A stretch of 64,000 nt of DNA, taken from the NCBI GenBank assembly GCA_003150035.1, contig QALR01000015.1:62001-126000 (forward strand). Direction: 5' to 3'. The notes beneath the pieces are model-generated. The model searched no databases. It worked only from the letters and a program-made list of their open reading frames with translations, and was not told the DNA's origin. Below, in pieces: positions 50,585 through 58,656 of the stretch. The position numbers and the translations under genes are program-made. Source of the stretch: Clostridiales bacterium. Lineage in GTDB: Bacteria; Bacillota; Clostridia; Oscillospirales; CAG-272. Every line of letters starts with the position of its first letter. Position 1 is the stretch's first letter.

Positions 50585-51976
50585 ATGGCTGAAAACGGAC
50601 ACAAAACCACAGCCGAGCTGCGTCAGCTTCTAAAAGACAGTATGACCACACACGGCGTGCTGTCCCCGGAAGGGCGTCTTACGGCGCATGAACGTATGAA
50701 CCTGTTTTTTGACGAGGGCACCTTTGTCGAAGTCGGCGCCTATATCGGACGTAAACGAACAGAGCTCGATTCGGAGGCGGACGACAGCTTTGAGCCTGTC
50801 GTGACGGGATACGGAGCGGTAGACGGCACCCTTGTTTATGTGTTTTCTCAGGATTTTTCGCGTCTGCACGGCGCGCTCGGAGAAATGCACGCAAAAAAAA
50901 TCGTAAAAATCGTAGAAATGGCCGCACGCTCCGGCGCTCCTCTTGTCGGCATCTTTGACAGTGCCGGCGCTAAAATCCTGGAGGGTGTGGATGCTCTTGC
51001 CGGCTATGGCAGTATCATGCGTGCCATCGGAACGGCGCCGATCACCAAAATTGCAGTTGTTTGCGGGCCTTGCGGCGGCGCAGGCTCTGTCATAGCGGAA
51101 CTGTTTGACCTTCTCATCGGAGCGAAAAAAACGGGCAAGCTTTTCGTTTCTCCGTCAGGCAAAAAGGCAGACGGCATATCGGCAAAGGAAAGTCTTATCG
51201 ATATCGTCTGCGAGGACGACGCGGCCGCCGTCACAAAGGCACGCATAGCTTGCTCTTATTTTACCGGTACACATCCGCAAAGCGATGATATCAACCGCAT
51301 CGTCGCTCTTGATGGTATTCTCTCACAGGACGTCTATGATGTCCATGCCGTCATAGACACGGTTTTTGATGCCGGAAGCTTTATGGAAACAGGGGCGGAA
51401 TATGCTGGCAGCATGGTAACAGGGCTTGCCGCCATCGGCGGCAGAGTCGTCGGCATCGTCGCGAACAATCCTGCCACAAAAGGCGGACTTCTCTGTCCAT
51501 GCGCCGCAGATAAGGCAGCAAGACTTCTCTCTGTCTGCCGCGGGGCGGCGCTCCCCGTTGTCACGCTCGTCGATACGGACGGTATCGCCGATAAAGCACA
51601 CGCAGAGGAAATGGGCTTTGCCGCCAAGCTTTCCGGTCTTGCCGCCGCTTATGTAAATTTGACGGCGCCCGCTGTTACCGTAACGCTTGGCAAATCCTAT
51701 GGAACCGCCCACACCGTGATGGGTTCTAAGGCTCTGACCGGCGGTGTGGCACTTGCGCTTGACCGCGCGAAAATTTCCGCTATGTCCCCAGACTCCGCTG
51801 TTGAATTTCTGGGAGAGGTGGACGACGAATCCCGCCATTCAGAAATCGCTGCCCGTTGGGCACAAACCTACGCTTCCCCGCTCGAGGCCGCCAAAAGCGG
51901 TCATATCGATGACATTATCGATGCCGCCGAGCTTCGTCAAAGAATCGGCGCCGCATTGGAAATGCTCTGCTTTTGA
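50585..51976 (+). CDS. Biotin-dependent acyl-CoA carboxyltransferase subunit (MmdA/PccB/12S-like)
   Basis: The 463-residue product belongs to the carboxyltransferase (crotonase-fold) family that moves CO2 between biotin and an acyl-CoA. It begins with the usual RLTAHERMNLFFDEGTFVEVG and has two alpha/beta halves. FDSAGAKILEGVDAL and VCGPCGGAGSV are in the first, and VDTDGIA with KSYGTAHTVMG in the second. AAAGGA is ten bases before the ATG at 50585. It heads an operon with gamma, biotin carrier, beta and OadA-type subunits. Methylmalonyl-CoA or malonyl-CoA are possible substrates; the sequence does not tell. Confidence 0.9.
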   Translation: MAENGHKTTAELRQLLKDSMTTHGVLSPEGRLTAHERMNLFFDEGTFVEVGAYIGRKRTELDSEADDSFEPVVTGYGAVDGTLVYVFSQDFSRLHGALGEMHAKKIVKIVEMAARSGAPLVGIFDSAGAKILEGVDALAGYGSIMRAIGTAPITKIAVVCGPCGGAGSVIAELFDLLIGAKKTGKLFVSPSGKKADGISAKESLIDIVCEDDAAAVTKARIACSYFTGTHPQSDDINRIVALDGILSQDVYDVHAVIDTVFDAGSFMETGAEYAGSMVTGLAAIGGRVVGIVANNPATKGGLLCPCAADKAARLLSVCRGAALPVVTLVDTDGIADKAHAEEMGFAAKLSGLAAAYVNLTAPAVTVTLGKSYGTAHTVMGSKALTGGVALALDRAKISAMSPDSAVEFLGEVDDESRHSEIAARWAQTYASPLEAAKSGHIDDIIDAAELRQRIGAALEMLCF

Positions 51977-51991
51977 CGGGAGGGTACGGTT

Positions 51992-52360
51992 ATGTTTCTT
52001 TCCATCGAAGAACCGATTATCAACGAGGACTCGACCTTTCTTGAACGCCTCGGACTCGGAGGCGAAACACTGCTTATCGGTATGCTGATCGTTTTTGCGA
52101 TGCTTTTCGTCATCTATCTTGCCCTTGTCGCCATCCGCGCGATACTTGGCAGAAAGAAAGATGAGGCAGCACAGCCGAAGGAGGCGCAGCCCCTCGCCTC
52201 TGCACCGGCGCCGCAGATAACGCAAACGCCCGCCACGGCCGCACAGGCAACGGATGGCCGAGCACTTGTCGCGGCAATCTCCGCCGCCATTGCGGCTTAC
52301 ACGGGAGAGGCACCGACGTCGTTTCGGGTCGTTTCTTTCAAAAAAAGAGGCTCAAAATAA
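51992..52360 (+). CDS. oadG: Na+-pump decarboxylase gamma subunit (OadG-like)
   Basis: The 122-residue product has one membrane helix (about 27-52), then a Pro/Ala-rich cytoplasmic region and a short conserved end (ALVAAISAAIAAYTGEAPTSFRVVSFKKR). This is the layout of OadG/MmdD, which holds the decarboxylase complex together. GGGAGGG precedes the ATG. It lies 15 bases after the carboxyltransferase gene. Confidence 0.85.
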   Translation: MFLSIEEPIINEDSTFLERLGLGGETLLIGMLIVFAMLFVIYLALVAIRAILGRKKDEAAQPKEAQPLASAPAPQITQTPATAAQATDGRALVAAISAAIAAYTGEAPTSFRVVSFKKRGSK

Positions 52361-52481
52361 CCTCGTTTTCCCGTTTCCGATAGGTTGTAACGGCATCCGG
52401 CGGGGTCCGGGCACCGTTCCACTTCGGTAAAATCGTCCTTTTCAAGCCACCAATTCATATCATTTACGGAGGAATACTGAA

Positions 52482-52919
52482 ATGAAAAAATACAGCGTAA
52501 CCGTAAACGGCGTCGTATATGACGTCACGGTAGAAGAAATCAGCGGTGCGGTGTCCGCACCCGCGGCGCCCGCTCCCACGGCATCATCGACACCCGCTCC
52601 GGTGCAGACACCTGCCGCTCCCACGCCGGCTCCCGCAGCAGCACCAACACCCGCTCCCGCAGCGGCGGCGCCGACACCTGCTCCTGCGGCACCCGCAGGG
52701 GAAGCCAGAATCACCATTTCTGCGCCCATGCCCGGAAATATTCTGAACGTCAATGTAAAACCCGGCGATAAAGTGGAAAAAGGCGCCGTCCTTCTGATAC
52801 TTGAGGCCATGAAAATGGAAAACGAAATCATGGCGCCGGAAGCCGGAACTGTCACCTCTGTCGCTGTCAGCAAGGGAGCCACCGTGCAGTCGGGTGATGT
52901 TCTTGTCACGCTCGCCTGA
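52482..52919 (+). CDS. Biotin carboxyl carrier protein of the decarboxylase
   Basis: The 145-residue product has a short N-terminal segment (MKKYSVTVNGVVYDVTVEE), an Ala/Pro linker (about 23-72) and a biotinyl domain with the target lysine Lys111 in EAMKMENE. The linker lets the biotin arm swing between the carboxyltransferases and the membrane pump. GGAGGA precedes the ATG. It is 121 bases after oadG. It corresponds to MmdC or the 1.3S subunit of transcarboxylase. Confidence 0.95.
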   Translation: MKKYSVTVNGVVYDVTVEEISGAVSAPAAPAPTASSTPAPVQTPAAPTPAPAAAPTPAPAAAAPTPAPAAPAGEARITISAPMPGNILNVNVKPGDKVEKGAVLLILEAMKMENEIMAPEAGTVTSVAVSKGATVQSGDVLVTLA

Positions 52920-52949
52920 GCGTGACACCCGAACGGTGGTGATCGTATT

Positions 52950-54149
52950 ATGTTGGAGAATCTGAAAAAACTTCTGGAAAGCACAGGCATCGCAAAAATG
53001 CTTGATGGTCAGGATTCCCTCTTCTGGGCCAAAACACTCGTCATGTATCTCATCGTCGCCGTGCTCGTCTATCTTGCGATCAAGAAAGGCTTTGAGCCGC
53101 TGCTCCTGCTGCCGATCGCCGCAGGAATGCTCCTCGCCAATCTGCCCGGCGCCGAGATGTTCCATATGGAGCTGTTTATTGACAACGAGAACCCGAGCGC
53201 GGCTTTGCAAATCCAGCGAGTCATAGAGGAGGGCGGACTGCTCGACTTCCTGTATCTCGGCGTCAAGCTCGGCATCTATCCTTCCCTCATCTTCCTCGGC
53301 ATTGGTGCTATGACAGATTTTTCCCCGCTGATTTCCAGACCAAGCAGCCTCTTCCTCGGCGGCGCCGCACAGTTCGGCGTATTCGCCGCTTTTATCGGGG
53401 CGCTTCTGCTCGGCTTTGACGAGCTAGCAGCCGCTGCGATCGGTATCATCGGCGGCGCAGACGGACCGACAGCCATTCTGGTAACCAAAACGCTTGCGCC
53501 GGCACTTCTCGGCGCCATCGCCATTGCCGCTTATTCTTATATGGCGCTGATCCCCATGATTCAGCCGCCCGTTATGAAGCTTTTGACGACCAAAAAGGAA
53601 CGTGCCATCCAGATGACGCAGCTTCGTCCTGTGTCCAAGCTTGAAAAGATCGTGTTTCCGATCGCTGTTATTATCATCGTGTGCCTGCTGCTCCCGGATG
53701 CAGCACCGCTTGTCGGATTTCTCATGCTCGGCAATCTGCTGAACGTAAGCGGCGTTACAGAACGTCTTTCTAAAACAGCACAGAACGAGCTTATCAACAT
53801 CGTGACCATCTTTCTTGGTATTTCGGTCGGCGCAACGGCAAGCGCGGAAAACTTCCTCACCTCCCAAACGCTGTTGATTATTGTACTCGGCTTTGCCGCC
53901 TTCATTCTCTCTACAGTGGGCGGCGTGCTTGGCGGAAAAATCATGTGCAAGCTTTCCGGTGGGAAAATCAATCCTCTTATCGGTTCGGCCGGCGTTTCTG
54001 CGGTACCAATGGCGGCGCGTGTCTCCCAAAAGGTCGGGCAGGAGGAAAATCCCGGCAACTTCCTTCTCATGCACGCTATGGGACCAAATGTTGCCGGCGT
54101 TATCGGCTCGGCCATTTGTGCAGGTGTTTTTCTCGCACTTTTCCAATAA
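52950..54149 (+). CDS. oadB: Na+-transporting decarboxylase beta subunit
   Basis: The 399-residue membrane protein couples decarboxylation of carboxybiotin to Na+ export. It has about nine membrane segments and the conserved GGADGPTAI (168-176), whose Asp171 matches the Na+-site Asp of OadB/GcdB/MmdB. NPLIGSAGVSAVPMAARV is a second conserved block. GGTGGTG precedes the ATG. It lies 30 bases after the biotin carrier gene. OadB, MmdB and GcdB cannot be told apart by sequence. Confidence 0.96.
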   Translation: MLENLKKLLESTGIAKMLDGQDSLFWAKTLVMYLIVAVLVYLAIKKGFEPLLLLPIAAGMLLANLPGAEMFHMELFIDNENPSAALQIQRVIEEGGLLDFLYLGVKLGIYPSLIFLGIGAMTDFSPLISRPSSLFLGGAAQFGVFAAFIGALLLGFDELAAAAIGIIGGADGPTAILVTKTLAPALLGAIAIAAYSYMALIPMIQPPVMKLLTTKKERAIQMTQLRPVSKLEKIVFPIAVIIIVCLLLPDAAPLVGFLMLGNLLNVSGVTERLSKTAQNELINIVTIFLGISVGATASAENFLTSQTLLIIVLGFAAFILSTVGGVLGGKIMCKLSGGKINPLIGSAGVSAVPMAARVSQKVGQEENPGNFLLMHAMGPNVAGVIGSAICAGVFLALFQ

Positions 54150-54212
54150 CAATATAAAACGCACAGACAGATAAGATAAAGCTCTCCGTGCGATACAATC
54201 AGGAGGATTTTT

Positions 54213-55610
54213 ATGGCAAAGGTTAAAATATGTGAGACCGTGCTCCGCGATTCTCACCAGTCCCTCATCGCCACTCGGATGACGACGGACGAAATGCTCC
54301 CCATCCTCGAGCAGATGGATAAAATCGGATATCACGCACTGGAAGCATGGGGCGGCGCGACATTTGACGCTTGCCTGCGCTTTCTCGACGAGGACCCGTG
54401 GGACAGACTTCGCAAAATCAGAGATAAAGTAAAGAACACCAAGCTTCAGATGCTGTTCCGTGGGCAGAATATTCTCGGCTATCGTCATTATCCCGACGAC
54501 GTCGTGGAATATTTCGTTCAGAAATCCATCGCGAACGGCATCGATATCATCCGCATTTTCGACGCGCTCAATGATGCGCGCAATCTGAAAACCGCGATTG
54601 CCGCGACCATCAAAGAGGGCGGCCACGTACAGGCGGCCATCAGCTATACCACAAGCCCTGTTCATACCAACGAGGCCTTCGCGGCATACGCCAAGCAGCT
54701 TGAGGAAATGGGGGCAAATTCCATCTGTATCAAGGACATGGCAGGCCTTCTGAAGCCCTACGACGCCTATGCGCTCGTGAAGCTCATCAAAGAGACGGTC
54801 CATGTTCCGGTGGAGCTGCACACGCACTACACCTCCGGGCTTGCCTCCATGACGCTTCTCAAGGCCATCGAGGCAGGTGTGGACATTGTGGATACCGCAA
54901 TTTCCCCGTTTGCCATGGGCACAAGCCAACCGCCGACGGAGCCGCTTGTCGCAACCCTCGCGGGAACAGAATACGACACGGGGCTTGATCTTGGCGAGCT
55001 TGACAAAATCTGCAAGTATTTTACGCCGATCCGCGAAAAATACATTAAGAGCGGACAGCTTGACCCGAAGGTGCTCGGCGTAGATGCGAATGCCCTGCTC
55101 TATCAGGTGCCGGGCGGCATGCTTTCCAATCTTGTTTCTCAGCTCAAACAGGCGGGAAAATCCGACAAACTGACGGAGGTTCTGGAGGAAGTGCCGCGCG
55201 TCCGTGCGGATGCCGGGTATCCCCCGCTCGTCACGCCATCTTCTCAGATCGTAGGAACGCAGGCAGTCTTCAACGTCATCAGCGGCGAGCGTTATAAAAT
55301 GGTCACAAAGGAATTCAAAGGGCTCGTTCGCGGCGAATACGGCAAAACGCCGGCGGAGATCTCGCCGGAATTCCGGAAGAAGATCATCGGCGACGAGACG
55401 CCTATCACAGAACGTCCGGCCGACGCACTGGCGCCTGAGCTCGACCGTCTGCGCGAAGAAGTAAAACCCTTTGCCATTCAGGATGAGGATGTTCTCTCCT
55501 ATGCGCTTTTCGAGCAGGTTGCCGTCAAATTCTTTGAAAAGCGAAAGGCAAAGCTCTACGGCCTTGACAGAGAAAACGCTGATTTTGAAAACAAGGTGCA
55601 CAACGTTTAA
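54213..55610 (+). CDS. oadA: Oxaloacetate decarboxylase alpha / transcarboxylase 5S-like carboxyltransferase
   Basis: The 465-residue product has the pyruvate/oxaloacetate carboxyltransferase TIM barrel. The metal site is in LRDSHQS (Asp13) with His203 and His205 in ELHTHYTSG, and the carbamylated Lys174 lies in ICIKDMAGLL. It ends after the conserved PYC_OADA helical region and lacks the C-terminal biotin domain of OadA from Klebsiella. It must therefore use the carrier encoded at 52482. It resembles the 5S subunit of Propionibacterium transcarboxylase. AGGAGG precedes the ATG. Confidence 0.96.
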   Translation: MAKVKICETVLRDSHQSLIATRMTTDEMLPILEQMDKIGYHALEAWGGATFDACLRFLDEDPWDRLRKIRDKVKNTKLQMLFRGQNILGYRHYPDDVVEYFVQKSIANGIDIIRIFDALNDARNLKTAIAATIKEGGHVQAAISYTTSPVHTNEAFAAYAKQLEEMGANSICIKDMAGLLKPYDAYALVKLIKETVHVPVELHTHYTSGLASMTLLKAIEAGVDIVDTAISPFAMGTSQPPTEPLVATLAGTEYDTGLDLGELDKICKYFTPIREKYIKSGQLDPKVLGVDANALLYQVPGGMLSNLVSQLKQAGKSDKLTEVLEEVPRVRADAGYPPLVTPSSQIVGTQAVFNVISGERYKMVTKEFKGLVRGEYGKTPAEISPEFRKKIIGDETPITERPADALAPELDRLREEVKPFAIQDEDVLSYALFEQVAVKFFEKRKAKLYGLDRENADFENKVHNV

Positions 55611-55622
55611 AAAGGAAACAAC

Positions 55623-55650
55623 AAAAGCGGAGCTCTTCGGCTTCGCTTTT
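55623..55650 (+). terminator. Terminator of the decarboxylase operon
   Basis: AAAAGCGGAGC (55623-55633) pairs with GCTTCGCTTTT (55640-55650) with one G-T wobble. The next gene starts only 14 bases later, so some read-through is likely. Confidence 0.75.
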
Positions 55651-55663
55651 GCCGTATCAGTCT

Positions 55664-56680
55664 ATGAAAGCAGAAATTTTCCGCAAATGGTTTGAACACG
55701 CGATTTTCCCGGTTATCACGGTAACCGCCGAGGGAGTCGTCTCGAACAAAAACAGGTCGGCTAAAAAATATCTCCCGATGCTTCGCCGCGGAGCCGACGC
55801 CATACGCCGCCTGCGCGGCAAAATGCCGCTTGCGGCAGGGACGGATGTCGAGATCATCGGCGACTCGCCCTACCGTCATGCGGTCGTTTTTTCCGACGAG
55901 GGCGGTTTTGCGCTTCTCTTCCTGTCCCGGCTGCAATATCCGGATGCGGAAAATGTCGCAAAACGGATTTTCCGCGCCTGTGGCACAGAGCTTTCCGGCC
56001 TGTTTGCCGGAGCGCCACACGGCGAGACAGAACCGCCGCTCCCCTTCGGCAGGGAGCGGATCTATACCGATCTTATCGGAATCGGCATGGGAACGGGTCT
56101 GTCTGCCGACGCTTGTGTATACGATATCCAGGAAATTATGCAGGCGCTGTCGTCCCGGCTGAGAGGAGCCTTTCGCTGCCTCGGATATCGGATTTCCCTA
56201 TATGACACCTTTCCGGCATGGGATAAAAAATATGTAAAGCTCAGTCTTTATGATTTTATTTTCACCTTCAGCCGTTTCCTGTATATTCTGATGCGGTGCT
56301 CTGAAAACGGAACCGTCGGCCTTATGTGTGACTGTGACGAGAGCAGCGGATGCCACATACTTCGTTTTACGGCAAGAACCGCCATTTCAGCGGCTGCCGT
56401 CAAGAAGGGGCGGGATACCGTCGACTTTCTTGCGAGGCTTGCACCGGAATGCGCTCTGGAGCTGATGCTTTTCAAAAACGCGGGAGATTTATCCCGCAAC
56501 ACGAGGCTTTCCGTGGATAAATATGGGAAATTTATTCTGGAATATCGGATCAAATATATAGAAAAACCGATCCTTCAGGTAAAAAGCCTCGATTTCGAGG
56601 ATTGGGAGCTCGATTTTGCCATCAAAAGCTTTTTTCACGAAATTCGCTGTGCACTTAAAAGCCGAACAAGGAAGTCTTAA
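55664..56680 (+). CDS. Hypothetical protein with PAS-like N-terminal and degenerate kinase-like C-terminal region
   Basis: No family is recognised with certainty. The 338-residue product opens with WFEHAIFPVITVTAEGVVSNKNRSAKKYLP, like a PAS sensor domain. The C-terminal half (about 160-320) has a hydrophobic-helix then strand pattern (YDFIFTFSRFLYILMRCSENGTVGLMCD) that recalls the N-box region of histidine-kinase ATPases, with no clear G boxes. No membrane segment is seen. No clear ribosome binding site precedes the ATG at 55664, and a TTG at 55649 is also possible. It follows the decarboxylase operon terminator closely and may depend on read-through. Confidence 0.6.
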   Translation: MKAEIFRKWFEHAIFPVITVTAEGVVSNKNRSAKKYLPMLRRGADAIRRLRGKMPLAAGTDVEIIGDSPYRHAVVFSDEGGFALLFLSRLQYPDAENVAKRIFRACGTELSGLFAGAPHGETEPPLPFGRERIYTDLIGIGMGTGLSADACVYDIQEIMQALSSRLRGAFRCLGYRISLYDTFPAWDKKYVKLSLYDFIFTFSRFLYILMRCSENGTVGLMCDCDESSGCHILRFTARTAISAAAVKKGRDTVDFLARLAPECALELMLFKNAGDLSRNTRLSVDKYGKFILEYRIKYIEKPILQVKSLDFEDWELDFAIKSFFHEIRCALKSRTRKS

Positions 56681-56703
56681 TGCAAAATCCGTTTCGGGCA
56701 GAG

Positions 56704-56737
56704 AAAATGCCGTCCTTTCCGGGACGGCATTTTTTCT
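56704..56737. terminator. Bidirectional terminator between two hypothetical genes
   Basis: AAAATGCCGTCC (56704-56715) pairs with GGACGGCATTTT (56722-56733), and a T-run follows. A-rich and T-rich flanks suit both converging genes. The minus-strand stop touches its right edge. Confidence 0.9.
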
Positions 56738-57192
56738 TATAGATACGGCTTCATTTTCTGTATATTGTCCTCTTCAAAGGTCATCATATCGCTTGCGATT
56801 TTGACGACGTCCTCGGATACTCCCTCGGAGCGTGCCTGTTTAACTCGCTTTTCCAAGTTGATAACGCCCATGGTAGAGCCGTTTATCATCATCTCCGCAA
56901 TTTTGGAGGGAGAGCTGTCGACCATGGTATTCATCATAATGGAAAGCTCGGCGGGAATTTTGGAAAAAGCCGTGATTTCCTTTGCCACCGCAGACATGCC
57001 GGAAAGCTTATTCCGTGTGATATTGGCAAAATTCTGATATCCGTCAAGCTGTGCCGTTAGTTCGCAGCGCAGCTTTTCATCCTTGGTTTTGCCGAGGATG
57101 GTCGTTACGGAATCTGTGCCCATACATGCATTTTTGTATAAATCCTGTAGAAGCACCTCATCGGGATTTGTATTTTTTTGTTTATCTGACAT
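56737..57192 (-). CDS. Helical-bundle hypothetical protein, ferritin-like in pattern
   Basis: The 151-residue product appears fully helical, with four predicted helices (about 10-35, 40-65, 75-110, 115-148). NPDEVLLQDLYKNACMGTDSVTTIL at the start recalls DUF2383/DUF892-type four-helix bundles. AAAGGAG precedes the ATG. It is a single gene, converging on the previous one and divergent from gap. Function unknown. Similar bundles in spore-formers are sometimes stress or coat proteins, which is only inference. Confidence 0.75.
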   Translation of the reverse strand: MSDKQKNTNPDEVLLQDLYKNACMGTDSVTTILGKTKDEKLRCELTAQLDGYQNFANITRNKLSGMSAVAKEITAFSKIPAELSIMMNTMVDSSPSKIAEMMINGSTMGVINLEKRVKQARSEGVSEDVVKIASDMMTFEEDNIQKMKPYL

Positions 57193-57340
57193 ATCGGTCT
57201 CCTTTGTCCTATCTGCCTTGCGGCAGATTCTTTATGACTTAGTATCTCCATTGTTTCAGCTAGCATACATAGGTTCGGTCATAAAATGTTAACTTAACAA
57301 AAAAATAACAAATTCTCACCAATTATTTTTGAAAAAGGTA

Positions 57341-57369
57341 TTGTATATTTTTTTATTATGGGTTACAAT
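57341..57369 (+). promoter_or_regulatory. Promoter of gap
   Basis: TTGTAT (57341-57346) and TACAAT (57364-57369) are 17 bases apart, about 60 bases before the gap start. Confidence 0.72.
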
Positions 57370-57431
57370 AAAAATGTATGGAAGAAAATTTCCACATTTC
57401 AAAAATCAATTGATTTCGGAGGAATTACAAA

Positions 57432-58487
57432 ATGTCTGTTAAAGTTGCCATCAACGGCTTCGGCCGTATCGGACGTCTGGCATTCCGTCAGATGTTCGGC
57501 GCAGAAGGCTATGAAGTGGTTGCCATCAACGACCTCACAAGCCCGAAAATGCTCGCTCACCTGCTCAAATACGATACCGCGCAGGGCAGCTATGTTGCAA
57601 AGGGACACACCGTCACTTACAAGGATTCCGTGCTCGGCGAGGACGGAAAAACCGTTGTCACACCCGGTTCCATCATCGTAGACGGCAAGGAAATCATCAT
57701 TTATGCCATCCCGAAGGCGTCGGAGCTTCCGTGGGGCAAGCTCGGCGTCGATGTTGTTCTTGAATGCTCAGGTGTTTATCTCTCAAAAGAAAAATCTATG
57801 GCCCATATCGAAGCCGGCGCGAAGAAGGTGGTCATCTCCGCCCCCGCAGGAAGCGACCTCAAAACCATCGTTTACAGCGTAAATGAAAAGACGCTGACAA
57901 AAGATGACCAGATCATTTCCGCCGCTTCCTGCACCACAAACTGTCTCGCTCCAATGGCCAAAGCGCTCAACAATACCTATCCTATCGTTTCCGGCATCAT
58001 GACGACCGTACATGCTTACACCGGCGATCAGATGATTCTCGACGGCCCGCAGAGAAAGGGCGACCTGCGCCGTGCGCGTGCCGGTGCGCAGAACATCGTT
58101 CCGAACTCCACAGGCGCTGCAAAAGCTATCGGCCTTGTCATTCCTGAGCTCAACGGAAAACTGATCGGCTCCGCACAGCGCGTCCCGGTTCCGACCGGCT
58201 CGACCACCATTCTTGTGGCTGTCGTCAAGGGTAAAGATGTAACCAAAGACAGCATCAACGCCGCGATGAAGGCCGCCGCCTCCGATTCCTTCGGCTACAA
58301 CACCGATGAAATTGTATCTTCCGACGTCATTGGCATGACCTACGGCTCGCTTTTTGATGCGACACAGACCATGGTCACCAAGATCGACGATGATACCTAT
58401 CAGGTTCAGGTTGTCGCATGGTATGACAACGAGAACAGCTATACCTCTCAGATGGTCCGTACCATCAAATATTTTGCAGAGATTTGA
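57432..58487 (+). CDS. gap: Glyceraldehyde-3-phosphate dehydrogenase, type I
   Basis: This NAD-dependent enzyme of glycolysis makes 1,3-bisphosphoglycerate. The 351-residue product has the Rossmann start INGFGRIGR, Asp34 in AINDLTS (NAD preference), and the catalytic Cys167 in SAASCTTNCLAP. HAYTGDQMILDGPQRKGDLRRARA is the phosphate-site loop. GGAGGA precedes the ATG. It is transcribed alone, not with pgk and tpi. Confidence 0.98.
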   Translation: MSVKVAINGFGRIGRLAFRQMFGAEGYEVVAINDLTSPKMLAHLLKYDTAQGSYVAKGHTVTYKDSVLGEDGKTVVTPGSIIVDGKEIIIYAIPKASELPWGKLGVDVVLECSGVYLSKEKSMAHIEAGAKKVVISAPAGSDLKTIVYSVNEKTLTKDDQIISAASCTTNCLAPMAKALNNTYPIVSGIMTTVHAYTGDQMILDGPQRKGDLRRARAGAQNIVPNSTGAAKAIGLVIPELNGKLIGSAQRVPVPTGSTTILVAVVKGKDVTKDSINAAMKAAASDSFGYNTDEIVSSDVIGMTYGSLFDATQTMVTKIDDDTYQVQVVAWYDNENSYTSQMVRTIKYFAEI

Positions 58488-58502
58488 GAATTCTCCGGAA
58501 GA

Positions 58503-58536
58503 AACGGGCAGCGGAATTTTCCGCCGCCCGTTTTTT
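58503..58536 (+). terminator. Terminator of gap
   Basis: AAACGGGC-A-GCGG (58503-58514) pairs with CCGC-C-GCCCGTTT (58521-58533) with one internal mismatch, followed by a T-run. Confidence 0.85.
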
Positions 58537-58553
58537 CGTGGCGGCTTTCCCCC

Positions 58554-58588
58554 TTGATTTTTCACCTCATATATGGTTTAATGATATC
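58554..58588 (+). promoter_or_regulatory. Promoter of the 805-residue glycosidase gene
   Basis: TTGATT (58554-58559) and TTTAAT (58577-58582) are 17 bases apart. The 12 bases TTTAATGATATC (58577-58588) are identical to those of the rhamnosidase promoter at 61209-61220. Confidence 0.65.
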
Positions 58589-58656
58589 CGGAGCATAAAG
58601 GCACTCCGCATTCTCAAGCATGCGGCTCAATATCTGGCATAAACAGGAGGCACTCC

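Noticed and set aside
53424..55601. A 725-codon open frame on the minus strand
   Set aside because: It lies antisense to oadB and oadA, which have clear motifs. It has no ribosome binding site and no family likeness. It arises from the codon bias of the real genes.
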